Source: Thalassococcus arenae
Lineage (GTDB): Bacteria; Pseudomonadota; Alphaproteobacteria; Rhodobacterales; Rhodobacteraceae
Assembly (NCBI RefSeq): GCF_019104745.1
Contig: NZ_JAHRWL010000001.1
Coordinates: 2,089,001 to 2,153,000, forward strand
Length of the DNA: 64,000 nucleotides
Reading direction: 5' to 3'
In this document: piece by piece, positions 18,768 through 27,723 of the stretch
Numbering within the stretch: position 1 is the stretch's first letter
Layout: each line of letters begins with the position of its first letter
The notes under the pieces: model-generated
Told to the model about the DNA's origin: nothing
Database searches by the model: none
The model's input: only the letters and a program-made list of their open reading frames with translations
Translations under genes and position numbers: made by a program

Positions 18768-18829
18768 CTTCATCTGGCCGAAAATATCCCGGGGGAGTCG
18801 CGGCTTGCCGCGACGGGGGCAGCGCCCCC
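18768..18829 (-). repeat. Intergenic repeat element, hairpin plus AGATGAAG tail (type B, copy 1)
   Basis: Read on the reverse strand: a perfect GGGGGCGCTGCCCCC palindrome (18,815-18,829), a CGCGGCAAGCCGCG palindrome (18,799-18,812), then a 28-base tail beginning CCCCCGGGATATTTTC and ending GGCCAGATGAAG (18,768-18,795). The same layout of a G-run stem and a CCCCCGG...AGATGAAG tail occurs at 30,482-30,528. I recognise this as a pattern scattered in Rhodobacterales genomes; its function is unknown to me. Confidence 0.7.
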
Positions 18830-18838
18830 GACGCCCGC

Positions 18839-19258
18839 TCACAACGGGCGCGAGGGCACCCAGGCATAGCCGTCGGGACACAGAAGATAGGCCTCGCGCA
18901 GCCCGTGCGGTTTGTCGGTGGGTGGCTGCAGGACAGTCATGCCGTGCGCTTCGGCGACGGCCGCCGCTGCGTCCGGGTCGCTGTCATACAGCCGCAATTC
19001 CGCACCCGCACCGCGCGGCGGGTTTTCTGGCAGCAGCGCCAGATAGGGATTGGCCGCATAGGTGCCGTCGCCGTGCAACTGGAACACCGCATCGCCGTAG
19101 CGCAGGATGGCGAAATCGCGGCTGACCCGATTGGCCTTCATCCCGAACACGCCCGCCAGCATCGCAACCTGCGCAGGCACGTCGCGCACCAGCAGGTTCA
19201 GCCCCATTCCGCGCAGTCCGGCGCCGAATTCCGCGGCGGAAACGGTCTCGTAATCCAT
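18839..19258 (-). CDS. VOC (glyoxalase/dioxygenase-like) protein
   Basis: A 139-residue vicinal-oxygen-chelate fold protein: a single-domain layout with the N-terminal AEFGAGLRGMGLNLLVRDVPAQVAMLAGVFGMK and C-terminal GMTVLQPPTDKPHGLREAYLLCPDGYAWVPSRPL halves giving the paired beta-alpha-beta modules. Substrate unknown. A repeat element follows it. It is divergent from the AMP nucleosidase gene. Confidence 0.8.
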   Translation of the reverse strand: MDYETVSAAEFGAGLRGMGLNLLVRDVPAQVAMLAGVFGMKANRVSRDFAILRYGDAVFQLHGDGTYAANPYLALLPENPPRGAGAELRLYDSDPDAAAAVAEAHGMTVLQPPTDKPHGLREAYLLCPDGYAWVPSRPL

Positions 19259-19335
19259 GTCAGACCTCCTGACCTACCGCGCAGCTTGAACCCGCCTGCG
19301 TTCCCTGTCAACGTGCGCGCAAATCCGAGGGGCCC

Positions 19336-20823
19336 ATGCAGCAGAACCGAACCAGCGATCTAGACGTCGTCACACCCGACCCGGTCGCGCCCGAGGGCTT
19401 CGATGCCGCGCGTCCGGCGGTCGACCGACTGTGCGCGCTTTACGACCAGGCCGTGACCTTTCTGCGCGACCGGTTTCTGGGCGCGATGGCCAAGGGCCAC
19501 CCCGGAGTGCGTTACCGCGCGTTCTATCCGGAGATCCGCATCACCACGACCACCTTCGCCAAGGTCGACAGCCGTCTGAGCTTTGGCCATGTCGCAGCGC
19601 CCGGGACCTATGCAGCCACCGTCACGCGGCCGCGAATGTTCCGCCACTACCTCGACCAGCAGATCAAGCTGCTGTTGGACAATCACGGTGTATCGGTGCA
19701 GGTCGGTCTGTCCGACACGCCGATGCCGGTGCATTTCGCGGTGGCCAATTTCCCGGACATCACCGTACCGCAGGAAGGCGCGTCGGATTTCATTCTGCGT
19801 GACGTCTTCGACGTGCCGGACCTGACGACGACCAATGACGACATCGTCAACGGCGTGGCGCAGCCCGCCGCCGACGGCGCGCTGCCACTGGCGCCCTTCA
19901 CGGCGCAGCGCGTGGATTATTCGCTGGCGCGGCTGGCGCATTATACCGCCACCGATCCCGAGCATTTCCAGAACCACGTTCTGTTCACCAACTACCAGTT
20001 CTATGTCAGCGAATTCGAGGCCTATGCCCGCGCCATGCTGGCCGATGAAGGCAGCGGCTATACGAGTTTCGTCAGCACCGGCAATGCCGAGATCACGCAG
20101 GCGGATGCGCCGCTGCCCGACACCCCCAAGATGCCGCAGATGCCGACCTATCATCTGAAACGGGCGAACGGCGCGGGGATCACGCTGGTCAATATCGGCG
20201 TCGGCCCGTCCAACGCCAAGACGGCGACCGACCATATCGCCGTGCTGCGCCCGCATGCCTGGGTCATGGTCGGGCATTGCGCGGGCCTGCGGAATTCGCA
20301 GTCGCTGGGCGATTTCGTGCTGGCCCACGCCTATCTGCGCGAGGACCGGGTGCTGGACGACGATCTGCCGGTCTGGGTGCCGATCCCGGCGCTGGCGGAA
20401 ATCCAGATCGCGCTGGAACAGGCGGTCGCGGTCGAGACTCAACTGGCGGGCTACGACCTGAAACGCGTGATGCGGACCGGCACGGTGGCCAGCGTGGACA
20501 ACCGCAATTGGGAATTGCGCGAACATTCCGGCCCGGTGCAGCGGCTGAGCCAGTCGCGCGCCATCGCCCTGGACATGGAATCGGCCACCATCGCCGCCAA
20601 CGGCTTCCGGTTCCGGGTACCTTACGGCACGCTGTTGTGCGTGTCCGACAAACCCCTGCATGGCGAATTGAAGTTGCCCGGCATGGCGTCGGACTTCTAC
20701 AAGACCCAGGTCGCGCGCCATCTGATGATCGGAATCCGGGCGATGGAGAATCTCCGGGAAATGCCGCTGGAACGCATTCACAGCCGGAAATTGCGCTCTT
20801 TCGAGGAGACCGCTTTCCTCTGA
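19336..20823 (+). CDS. amn: AMP nucleosidase
   Basis: A 495-residue AMP nucleosidase, which splits AMP to adenine and ribose 5-phosphate. The N-terminal domain has RYRAFYPEIRITTTTFAKVDSRLSFGHV and TVTRPRMFRHYLDQQIKLLLDNH; the C-terminal nucleoside phosphorylase-like domain has GVGPSNAKTATDHIAVLRPHAWVMVGHCAGLRNSQ and ALDMESATIAANGFRFRVPYG with the conserved Glu. Length fits the family. RBS CGAGGGG precedes the ATG. Confidence 0.95.
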   Translation: MQQNRTSDLDVVTPDPVAPEGFDAARPAVDRLCALYDQAVTFLRDRFLGAMAKGHPGVRYRAFYPEIRITTTTFAKVDSRLSFGHVAAPGTYAATVTRPRMFRHYLDQQIKLLLDNHGVSVQVGLSDTPMPVHFAVANFPDITVPQEGASDFILRDVFDVPDLTTTNDDIVNGVAQPAADGALPLAPFTAQRVDYSLARLAHYTATDPEHFQNHVLFTNYQFYVSEFEAYARAMLADEGSGYTSFVSTGNAEITQADAPLPDTPKMPQMPTYHLKRANGAGITLVNIGVGPSNAKTATDHIAVLRPHAWVMVGHCAGLRNSQSLGDFVLAHAYLREDRVLDDDLPVWVPIPALAEIQIALEQAVAVETQLAGYDLKRVMRTGTVASVDNRNWELREHSGPVQRLSQSRAIALDMESATIAANGFRFRVPYGTLLCVSDKPLHGELKLPGMASDFYKTQVARHLMIGIRAMENLREMPLERIHSRKLRSFEETAFL

Positions 20824-20963
20824 CGGGCCTCTGACGCGGCGGAAACCGGCCAAAATGCCTTATTTTGTGGGTCGAAAGCACACCAAGTGTTGTATTTCGA
20901 CGCAAGATGGGGCTATTTTCTGCCAATGGGGCCCAAGCAATGGGCAGTGAAGGAGACCATGAA

Positions 20964-21251
20964 ATGGCGAAGCCGATGACCAAGACCCAGCTGGTGGCAG
21001 CACTGGCGGAAAAGATGGACACCGACAAGAAGACGGCCAACACCGCCCTCGAAGCGCTGACCGACCTGATCACCTCGGAAGTTTCCGGCGGTGGTGCCGT
21101 GACCCTGCCGGGCGTCGGCAAGATCTACTGCCGCGAGCGCCCCGAGCGCATGGTGCGCAACCCCGCCACCGGCGAACAGATCAAGAAAGAAGCCGACAAG
21201 CAGGTCAAGATGACCATCGCAAAAGCGCTGAAGGACAGCGTGAACGGCTGA
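20964..21251 (+). CDS. hup: HU-family DNA-binding protein
   Basis: A 95-residue HU/IHF-fold nucleoid protein. Pattern: TKTQLVAALAEKMDTDKKTANTALEALTDLITSEVSGGGAVTLPGVGKIYCRERPERMVRNPATGEQIKKEADKQVKMTIAKALKD; the arm Pro in RNPATGE is present. ATG at 20,964 is chosen because GAAGGAG is 8 bases upstream and the mature N-terminus matches HU; an earlier start would add 33 atypical residues. The AT-rich 140-bp upstream region is a likely strong promoter, and a terminator follows. Confidence 0.94.
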   Translation: MAKPMTKTQLVAALAEKMDTDKKTANTALEALTDLITSEVSGGGAVTLPGVGKIYCRERPERMVRNPATGEQIKKEADKQVKMTIAKALKDSVNG

Positions 21252-21282
21252 CACCGTTAGCAGGTGCTGGTTTTCGAGTTGA

Positions 21283-21306
21283 GGGTCGCCATCGGCGGCC
21301 CTTTTT
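21283..21306 (+). terminator. Intrinsic terminator of the HU gene
   Basis: GGGTCGCC-ATC-GGCGGCCC stem (with one G-T pair) followed by TTTTT, 32 bp after the HU stop codon. It stands between the HU gene and the DUF1737 gene. Confidence 0.87.
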
Positions 21307-21337
21307 CCTTTCTTTTCCCGAATTCAGGACGGACGCG

Positions 21338-21523
21338 ATGAAAACACCCGCTCATGTCACCGACTACAAGATATTCAGCGACACCGATCCCGTTGCCCTT
21401 GCGCAGGCCGTCGTCTCGGCGATCCACGACGGCTGGCAGCCTTGGGGTGCGCTGACCGTCGCCGACGGCCAGGGCGATGCGCGGTATTCGCAGGCGATGG
21501 TGCGCTATGCCGAATGGGCGTGA
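21338..21523 (+). CDS. DUF1737 small protein
   Basis: A 61-residue DUF1737-type protein: YKIFSDTDPVALAQAVVSAIHDGWQPWGALTVADGQGDARYSQAMVRYA fits the family motif of a Gly-Trp-x-Pro/Leu-x-Gly turn in the middle (IHDGWQPWG). No biochemical role is known. A second DUF1737 gene lies at 45,230. It is convergent with the gene at 21,528 with only 4 bases between stops. Confidence 0.8.
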   Translation: MKTPAHVTDYKIFSDTDPVALAQAVVSAIHDGWQPWGALTVADGQGDARYSQAMVRYAEWA

Positions 21524-21527
21524 CGGG

Positions 21528-22130
21528 CTATCCGGCGAACACCGCTGAAGGACAGGTGTCGTAGGCGCGCATGCCCGCCTTGCGAAAGGCCGCCTCGAGC
21601 GTGTCCGAGATGAAGATCTGGCGCGGCAGCATGCGATCGACCCAGATCTGCCGCCTTTCGATGGCGTCGCCGCGCCAGGCGATGTCGGGATCGCCGGGAT
21701 AGGTGTAATAGACCGGTTTTCCCCCGATCATCTTGGGTGTGACGTTCGATGCCTCGGGCACCACCCCGTCGGTCAGATCGCCGGCGACGAACAGGAAGAA
21801 TTGCCCATCGATCACGCTGCCGTCCAGCAGCGTCAGGTCCAGCGGCACGAAATGGTGAGGCACACGGTCGTTGGCTTCGATCAGCGCGCGGACTCGGCGG
21901 CTGACGATCAGGTCGGAATTCCAGCGTCCGGCCACCAGGTCGGGCAGCACTCCGCCGGGTTGCAGCCGCCCGTCGCGCATGCGGTAGGGGATGGGCCCGG
22001 TCAGGGCGGGCGGTTTTCCATGCGCCTTGCCCAGCCCGGCATAGTCCGAGGTCTGCCGGTCGCGTGGCCAGACGTCTTCCCAATGGATGTGGTCGGGCTT
22101 GTAGGTGTGGACCTTCAGCAGGAATGGCAT
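21528..22130 (-). CDS. Hypothetical protein, possibly Imm11/DUF1629-like
   Basis: A 200-residue soluble protein with no signal peptide or membrane helix. It has a long mixed beta segment (DLTLLDGSVIDGQFFLFVAGDLTDGVV) and a C-terminal WVDRMLPRQIFISDTLEAAFRKAGMRAYDTC; this pattern of a final 'SDTLEAAF-KAG-' helix resembles DUF1629/Imm11 proteins, some of which are immunity proteins. No toxin gene is nearby. It is the third gene of the operon Tpa-GNAT-this. Confidence 0.55.
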   Translation of the reverse strand: MPFLLKVHTYKPDHIHWEDVWPRDRQTSDYAGLGKAHGKPPALTGPIPYRMRDGRLQPGGVLPDLVAGRWNSDLIVSRRVRALIEANDRVPHHFVPLDLTLLDGSVIDGQFFLFVAGDLTDGVVPEASNVTPKMIGGKPVYYTYPGDPDIAWRGDAIERRQIWVDRMLPRQIFISDTLEAAFRKAGMRAYDTCPSAVFAG

Positions 22131-22137
22131 CGGTGCG

Positions 22138-22848
22138 TCATCGACCCCGAAGTGCCGCCAGGCTGGCTTTCTGCCGTCCCTGGACGTCGAAGTTTTCCGG
22201 CGCCAGCCAGGCCTGGAATCCCGCCTTGATCGCGGGCCATTCGCTGTCGATGATCGAATACCACGCGGTGTCGCGGTTGCGGTGCTTGGTGACCTGGGCC
22301 TGGCGAAAGATGCCTTCGAAGGTGAAGCCCAACCGCAGCGCCGCGGCGCGCGACGGCGCGTTCAGCGCGTTGCATTTCCATTCATAGCGGCGATAGCCCA
22401 GGTCGTCGAAGACATGCGCCATCATCAGGTACTGCACCTCGGTCGCGGCGACGGTGCCCTGCAGGGCGGGTGAAAAATGGATATAGCCGATCTCGATCAC
22501 GCCGTGCGCCGGAGTGATGCGCAGGAAGGAACAGAAACCCGCCGGCACGCCGTCGCGCGACACGGTGTAGAACAGCGGGTCGCGGCTGGCGGCGCGGGTC
22601 TCGGTCCAGCGTTCCGCATCCGCCGGGTCGGCAAAGGGTTCGTCCTCGCCCAGATAGGTCCAGCCGGCGGGGTCGGTGAAACAGGCGAAAAAGCCCGGCG
22701 CGTGGTCCGGCACCATCGGCACCAGCGACACGGTCCGGCCGTGAAGCGGTGTGTGCGGTGGGGTGGGACGTGGAAGATCAGTCGAAACGGGCAGCCCGAT
22801 GGGCTGCCCGAACGCGTTCACAGGAAAGGGCGTGTCAGCCGAAGACAC
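22138..22848 (-). CDS. GNAT-family N-acetyltransferase
   Basis: A 236-residue acetyltransferase of the RimJ/RimL type (GNAT fold). The central EIGYIHFSPALQGTVAATEVQYLMMAHVFDDLGYRRYEWKCNALNAPSRAAALRLGFTFEG segment is the acetyl-CoA-binding Gly-rich loop and following helix, with NAPSRAAALRLGF near residue 176-188. Substrate may be a small amine or a protein N-terminus. The gene begins 14 bp inside the end of the taurine aminotransferase gene, so they are coupled. Confidence 0.88.
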   Translation of the reverse strand: MSSADTPFPVNAFGQPIGLPVSTDLPRPTPPHTPLHGRTVSLVPMVPDHAPGFFACFTDPAGWTYLGEDEPFADPADAERWTETRAASRDPLFYTVSRDGVPAGFCSFLRITPAHGVIEIGYIHFSPALQGTVAATEVQYLMMAHVFDDLGYRRYEWKCNALNAPSRAAALRLGFTFEGIFRQAQVTKHRNRDTAWYSIIDSEWPAIKAGFQAWLAPENFDVQGRQKASLAALRGR

Positions 22849-24223
22849 GGGTCAGTGCGCCGTCCACCGCATCGACGATCTGGTCCAGGTCGTCTTTCTT
22901 GGCGATCAGCGCGGGCGAGAAACACAGCGTGTTGTTGTAGCCCGGAACCGACCGGTTGGTCGCGCCGATGATCACGCCCTGGCCCATGCAATCGGCCACG
23001 ACCGCCTGCACCATCTTTTCCGGCGCCGGCGTGCGGGTGTCGCGGTCGGATACCAGCTCGGCGCCCAGGAACAGGCCCTTGCCGCGGACCTGGCCGATGA
23101 CGGCATGCTTGTCCTGCAATTCACCCAGCTTGCCCAGCATGTATTCGCCCATGCGGGTACAGTTGCCCAGCAGGTCCTCGTCTTCGATGATGCGCAGGTT
23201 CTCGATCGCCGCGGCCGGACCGGCGGTGCAGCCGCCAAAGGTCGAGATGTCGCGGAAATAGTTCAGCGGATCGTCGGCATTGTCCTTGAACATCGCGAAC
23301 ACCTCTTCGGTGGTCACCAGACAGGCGATGGCGGCATAGCCCGAAGCGACCCCCTTGGCCATCGTCACCAGATCGGGCTGTACGCCGTATTGCTGGTAGC
23401 CGAACCAGGTGCCGGTGCGGCCGACGCCGCAGACGACCTCGTCGATATGCAGCAGGATGTCGTATTTGCGGCAGATCTCCTGCACCCGGTCCCAATAGCC
23501 CTGCGGCGGGGTGATGACGCCGCCGCCCGCGGTGACCGGTTCCAGGCACAGCCCGCCGACGGTGTCGGGGCCTTCGCGCAGGATCACCTGTTCGATCTGG
23601 TCGGCCGCCCATTCGCCGTAGTTCTCGGTCGGCGCGCCCTGGTCGGCGGCGCGGTATTCCAGGCAATGCGGCACCCGCACGAAGCCGGGGGTGTAGGGGC
23701 CATATTGCGCGCCGCGTTCGTCCTGACCGCCGGCGGACAGGCAGGAAATCGTGGTGCCGTGATAGTCGCGGTCGCGGTAGAGGATCTTGTGCTTGGTCCC
23801 GCCATAGCGTTTGTGCGCGATCTGGCGGATCATCTTGAAGGCCTTTTCGTTGGCCTCGGACCCGGAGTTGCAATAGTAGACGCGGCTCAGCCCCGGCATC
23901 TTGGCGATCAGCTTCTCGGCGAACAGCGCACCGGGCACCGACCCGGCCGAGCCTGCGAAGAAGTTGATCTTGACCAGCTGGTCATAGACCGCCTTGGCGA
24001 TGCTTTCGCGGCCATAGCCCACGTTCACCGTCCAGACGCCGCCCGAGACGCCGTCGATATGTTCCTTGCCGGCCTGGTTCCAGACCCGCATCCCCTTGCC
24101 CTCGACGATGACGTTGGGGTCCTTCGTCTCGAACGGCTTGTGCTGGATCAGGTGATGCCAGATATGCGCCTTGTCGGCGTCGACCACGTGGCTCAGGTCG
24201 TTGGGTGTCAGGTTGCCGTCCAT
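22835..24223 (-). CDS. tpa: Taurine--pyruvate aminotransferase-like class III aminotransferase
   Basis: A 462-residue class III PLP aminotransferase. PLP-lysine K290 in TMAKGVASGYAA, D261 in HIDEVVCGVGRTG, and the phosphate-binding CNSGSEANEKAFK near 118-130. The long N-terminal IWHHLIQHKPFETKDPNVIVEGKGMRVWN and the overall sequence match taurine-pyruvate aminotransferases, which convert taurine and pyruvate to sulfoacetaldehyde and alanine. Usual partners (xsc, tauR, transporter) are absent; the following genes are a GNAT protein and an unknown. Without them, a beta-alanine or polyamine substrate is possible. Confidence 0.75.
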   Translation of the reverse strand: MDGNLTPNDLSHVVDADKAHIWHHLIQHKPFETKDPNVIVEGKGMRVWNQAGKEHIDGVSGGVWTVNVGYGRESIAKAVYDQLVKINFFAGSAGSVPGALFAEKLIAKMPGLSRVYYCNSGSEANEKAFKMIRQIAHKRYGGTKHKILYRDRDYHGTTISCLSAGGQDERGAQYGPYTPGFVRVPHCLEYRAADQGAPTENYGEWAADQIEQVILREGPDTVGGLCLEPVTAGGGVITPPQGYWDRVQEICRKYDILLHIDEVVCGVGRTGTWFGYQQYGVQPDLVTMAKGVASGYAAIACLVTTEEVFAMFKDNADDPLNYFRDISTFGGCTAGPAAAIENLRIIEDEDLLGNCTRMGEYMLGKLGELQDKHAVIGQVRGKGLFLGAELVSDRDTRTPAPEKMVQAVVADCMGQGVIIGATNRSVPGYNNTLCFSPALIAKKDDLDQIVDAVDGALTRVFG

Positions 24224-24294
24224 GGCTGCGCCTCCTTGATCGGATGCGTGCAGACTAGGGCAGGCGCCCCGGTTCGGGCAAGGCTCAGAGACGA

Positions 24295-25260
24295 CTATTC
24301 GCTGGCTGGCGGCGTCGTATCCGTGCCCTGCGACGTCGCTTCGGAACTCATCTGGTCCAGCGACCGCATCACCTGCATGACCCGTTCGTCCAGCCAGACC
24401 CGTGCCGCGTCGACGGCGGCGACATACCCGTCGACATAGGGCGCGGCCTGCGGGACCGAGGCCTTGATCTGCGGCGCGGACACGTAGACCGCCAGGCCGA
24501 TCACCGCCAGGACAAGAACAAGCGCGAAGCCCCGGGCAAAACCGCTGCGGCGTGGCTGGTCGACATCGCCGACGGTTTCGCGGCCTTCATCGGTGTCGAT
24601 GAGCCGCGGTTCGCTGGACGCGCGCAGCGTCTGGTTGATTTCCTCGACATCCGGCAGCAGATCGCGGCGCGAACCGGCCGCTGCCGCGGCGGCCGCTTCG
24701 GCGGCGCGCCGGCCGGCGCCGGGTTCGGATGTCTGCCCCTGCTGTGGCGCCGCCTGCCCGGCTTCGCCACGCATCCGCGCCATCCGTTCGCGTGCCTCGC
24801 GGGCGCGGCGGGCGGCTTCGTCTTCGTCGGGGGCGGCCAGGCCGAGATCCGGCTGGCTTTCCAGCGCCGCGGCTTCGGCGGCGCGGCGGCGTTTCTCCAG
24901 TTCGGCCTCTTCGCGCAGAACCTCGGCCACCTCGGGGTCGAGGCCGCGTTTCTGCACCGGCGCCGTCGGAGCTGGCGTTGCGGCGTCTTGCGGATCCTGC
25001 GCCGGCGGACGGGCTTCGGAACGCGGATCGGGGCGCGGCGCGGCGATGCTCGCCGGGTCGGGACCGTCGTCCGGCTCGGGTTCCCACGACGTGTCGGGAA
25101 CCCCTTCGCCCAGTTCCTCGGCCAGCGCCGGATCGTCGTCGGGGTGGCGCTGGAACCAGGTATGCCCGCAATTGGAGCACTGCACGTCGCGGCCACCCTC
25201 GGGTATGACCTCGGACGGCACTTCGTATTGCGCGCCGCAATTGGGGCAAATCAAACGCAT
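24295..25260 (-). CDS. Zinc-ribbon (MJ0042-type) protein with C-terminal membrane anchor
   Basis: A 321-residue protein. N-terminal zinc ribbon MRLICPNCGAQYEVPSEVIPEGGRDVQCSNCGHTWFQ: CPNC and CSNC are the metal ligands. A long acidic and low-complexity middle (Pro, Asp, Glu, Ala-rich, about residues 45-225) is followed by one hydrophobic segment, GFALVLVLAVIGLAVYVSAPQ, at about 250. It is divergent from ftsE; the two share a 146-bp promoter region. Function unknown. The start at 25,260 is fixed by the zinc ribbon beginning at residue 1. Confidence 0.86.
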   Translation of the reverse strand: MRLICPNCGAQYEVPSEVIPEGGRDVQCSNCGHTWFQRHPDDDPALAEELGEGVPDTSWEPEPDDGPDPASIAAPRPDPRSEARPPAQDPQDAATPAPTAPVQKRGLDPEVAEVLREEAELEKRRRAAEAAALESQPDLGLAAPDEDEAARRAREARERMARMRGEAGQAAPQQGQTSEPGAGRRAAEAAAAAAAGSRRDLLPDVEEINQTLRASSEPRLIDTDEGRETVGDVDQPRRSGFARGFALVLVLAVIGLAVYVSAPQIKASVPQAAPYVDGYVAAVDAARVWLDERVMQVMRSLDQMSSEATSQGTDTTPPASE

Positions 25261-25406
25261 CCTGCCGCCACCCAACCTGTTTTTCTGCCGTGATCCCTTT
25301 GTCGACAATAGGTTGCACGGGAACGGCGGAAAAGTCCAATTCTTAACCGTTTGCATTGCAACGCCGTGTCCGCTGCGGCACAACGGGGCAATTCTGACCA
25401 ACCGGC

Positions 25407-26096
25407 GTGAGCATTCCCGTGATCGAGTTCGACAACGTTGCCTACAGCTACGGTGGCGGCGAATTGCTGACCGACATGACGATGGCGCTGGCGCCGGGGT
25501 CGTTCCATTTCCTGACCGGTCCGTCGGGCGCGGGCAAGACCACGATCCTCAAGCTGTGCTATGCGGCGCTGCAACCCACGGCGGGGCAGGTGCGGGTGTT
25601 CGGACAGGACGCGCGGGCGATGACGCGCACGGATATCGCGATGGCACGGCGGCGGATCGGCGTGGTGCACCAGGATTGCCAGTTCCTCGACCACCTGCCG
25701 GTGGACGAAAACGTCGCGCTGCCCCTGACGGTGTCCGGCCAGGCCGCGGCGGACCATGCCGAAAACCTGCTGGAATTGCTCAGCTGGGTCGGGTTGACCG
25801 ATCGCGCCCGTGCCTTGCCGCCCGAACTGTCCGGCGGCGAACGCCAGCGCGCCGCCCTGGCCCGCGCGGTGATCCTCAGCCCCGACGTGATCCTGGCGGA
25901 CGAACCCACCGGCAACGTCGACTGGGAGATGTCGCAGCGGCTGCTGAAACTGCTGGTGGAGCTGAACAGAATGGGCAAGACGATCATGATCGCCACGCAT
26001 GACCTGGGCCTGATCCGCGCGGCCAAGGCGCAGGTGCAGGCCCGGGTTCTGCGGATCTCGAACCGGCGGCTTCAGGCGGCGGGGGCGGATCTGTGA
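25407..26096 (+). CDS. ftsE: Cell division ATP-binding protein FtsE
   Basis: A 229-residue ABC ATPase of the FtsE family. Walker A GPSGAGKTT (38-46), signature LSGGERQRAALARA (about 146-159), Walker B VILADEPTGNVDWEMS with the FtsE-typical 'EPTGN(L/V)D', and ATHD His near 203. It overlaps ftsX by 4 bp (GTGA). The start codon is GTG. FtsE with FtsX controls amidases at the septum. Confidence 0.95.
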   Translation: MSIPVIEFDNVAYSYGGGELLTDMTMALAPGSFHFLTGPSGAGKTTILKLCYAALQPTAGQVRVFGQDARAMTRTDIAMARRRIGVVHQDCQFLDHLPVDENVALPLTVSGQAAADHAENLLELLSWVGLTDRARALPPELSGGERQRAALARAVILSPDVILADEPTGNVDWEMSQRLLKLLVELNRMGKTIMIATHDLGLIRAAKAQVQARVLRISNRRLQAAGADL

Positions 26097-27001
26097 AAAC
26101 CCCCGACCTGACGATCCTGCGCGGGCTCTGGACGCGCGACAAGGCCGCCGACCGGGTGGTGCCGCCGGCGGGGTATACCGTCACGCTGACGCTGTTCAGC
26201 GCGGGGGCCATGGCGTTCCTGGCGGTCTTCGCGCTGGCCTTGTCGCTGGCGGCGGGGCGGCTGGCGGATCGCTGGGGCGATGAACTGGCGCGGGCCTCGA
26301 CGATCCGGATCTCGGCGCCCGCCGGGCAGATGGCGGCGCAGACCGAAGCGGCGCTGCGGGTGCTGCAGCAGACGCCCGGCGTGGCCGAGGCCCGCGCGCT
26401 CAGCACCGAGGAACAGCAGGCACTGCTCGAACCGTGGTTCGGGCCGGGCCTGCCGGTCGAGGATCTGCCGGTGCCCCAGCTGATCGAGGTGATCGAAGAC
26501 GGCGCCGGGTTCGATGCCGACGGGCTGCGGTTGCGCCTGCAGGCCGAGGTGCCGGGCGCGGTGCTGGACGACCACACGCGCTGGCGCCAGCCGCTGGTGA
26601 CGGCGGCGGGCCGGCTGCGGGCGCTTGGTTGGGTCGCGCTGGTGCTGCTGTGCGGCGCGGTGGCCGCGATGGTGACGCTGGCCGCGAACGCGGCCCTGGC
26701 GGCCAATGCCCAGGTCATCGCGGTGTTGCGGCTGGTGGGCGCGACCGATGGCTACATCGCCGGCGCTTTCGTGCGGCGCTTCACCCTGCGCAGCCTGACC
26801 GGCGCTGCGGTGGGCACGGCGGCGGGCCTGGCGGCTCTGGCGCTGCTGCCTTCGGCCGACGATGCCGGCGCGGTGCTGACCGGGCTGGGCCTGCGCGGCT
26901 GGCACTGGGTCTGGCCGCTGTTCATCCCGCTTCTGGCTGCGCTGGTCGCCTGGCTGGCCACCGAAGCGGCGGCACGCCGCGTGCTGGGGGGGCTGGCATG
27001 A
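26093..27001 (+). CDS. ftsX: Cell division permease FtsX
   Basis: A 302-residue FtsX-like permease: TM1 near 34-56 (GAMAFLAVFALALSLAAG), an extracytoplasmic domain of about 110 residues, then three TM segments (about 183-203, 229-250, 277-297). Overlaps ftsE at its GTG start and the acyltransferase at its end (ATGA). It is a partner of FtsE and probably works at the septum through murein hydrolases. Typical FtsX has a longer cytoplasmic N-terminus. Confidence 0.9.
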   Translation: MKTPDLTILRGLWTRDKAADRVVPPAGYTVTLTLFSAGAMAFLAVFALALSLAAGRLADRWGDELARASTIRISAPAGQMAAQTEAALRVLQQTPGVAEARALSTEEQQALLEPWFGPGLPVEDLPVPQLIEVIEDGAGFDADGLRLRLQAEVPGAVLDDHTRWRQPLVTAAGRLRALGWVALVLLCGAVAAMVTLAANAALAANAQVIAVLRLVGATDGYIAGAFVRRFTLRSLTGAAVGTAAGLAALALLPSADDAGAVLTGLGLRGWHWVWPLFIPLLAALVAWLATEAAARRVLGGLA

Positions 27002-27723
27002 TCCGCTGGGTGATGTCGGCGCTGTTCGTCGGGCAGATGTACCTGATGATGGCCATCATGGGGATCGTGTTCTTTCCCGCCGCGCTCGTGTCGCCCAAGG
27101 GTGCGCGCCTGGCCTGCAAGACCTATTGCGCCTGGGTGCGCTGGACCGCGCGCTGGATGGTCGGCCTGCGCACCGAGGTGCGCGGCACGCCGCCCACCGG
27201 CGAGGTGCTGATCGCGGCCAAGCACCAGTCCTTCCTGGACATCATCCTGATCTTTCACGCCGTGCCCGCGGGCAAGTTCATCATGAAGCGCGAATTGATG
27301 TGGGCGCCGGTGATCGGCCAATACGGCTTGCGCATCGGCTGCGTGCCGGTCAACCGCGGCAAGCGCGGCGAGGCGATCAAGAAGATGGTCAGGGATGTCG
27401 AGAAAGGCGCTGCGCAACCCGGCCAGTTGATCATCTATTCCCAGGGCACCCGCATCGCGCCGGGGGTCAAGGCCCCCTACAAGGTCGGGACGGCGGTTCT
27501 GTATGAGCAGACCGGCCAGCCCTGTGTGCCGGTGGCCACCAATGTCGGCGTGTTCTGGCCCAAGCGCGGCATCTACCGCAAGCCGGGTCTCGCGGTTGTC
27601 GAATTCCTCGACACGATCCCGGCCGGGCTGGACAAGGACACGTTCCTGGCGCGGCTCGAGACCGTGGTCGAGACGCGGTCGAACGCGCTGATGCGCGAGG
27701 CGGGGTTCCATGTCGAGGATTGA
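26998..27723 (+). CDS. plsC: 1-acylglycerol-3-phosphate O-acyltransferase (PlsC-like)
   Basis: A 241-residue acyltransferase with HQSFLD (H76 to D81, the H-x4-D catalytic box) and IYSQGTRIAPG, where the usual EGTR is replaced by QGTR. PlsC esterifies lysophosphatidic acid at sn-2 and sits at the inner membrane; one N-terminal hydrophobic segment (5-31) is visible. The ATG at 26,998 overlaps ftsX by 4 bp, so it is coupled to the cell-division pair. Confidence 0.9.
   Translation: MIRWVMSALFVGQMYLMMAIMGIVFFPAALVSPKGARLACKTYCAWVRWTARWMVGLRTEVRGTPPTGEVLIAAKHQSFLDIILIFHAVPAGKFIMKRELMWAPVIGQYGLRIGCVPVNRGKRGEAIKKMVRDVEKGAAQPGQLIIYSQGTRIAPGVKAPYKVGTAVLYEQTGQPCVPVATNVGVFWPKRGIYRKPGLAVVEFLDTIPAGLDKDTFLARLETVVETRSNALMREAGFHVED

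Noticed and set aside
22751-24439. A 562-codon forward frame opposite the taurine aminotransferase
   Set aside because: It is the antisense of a clearly identified class III aminotransferase and has no recognisable domain.
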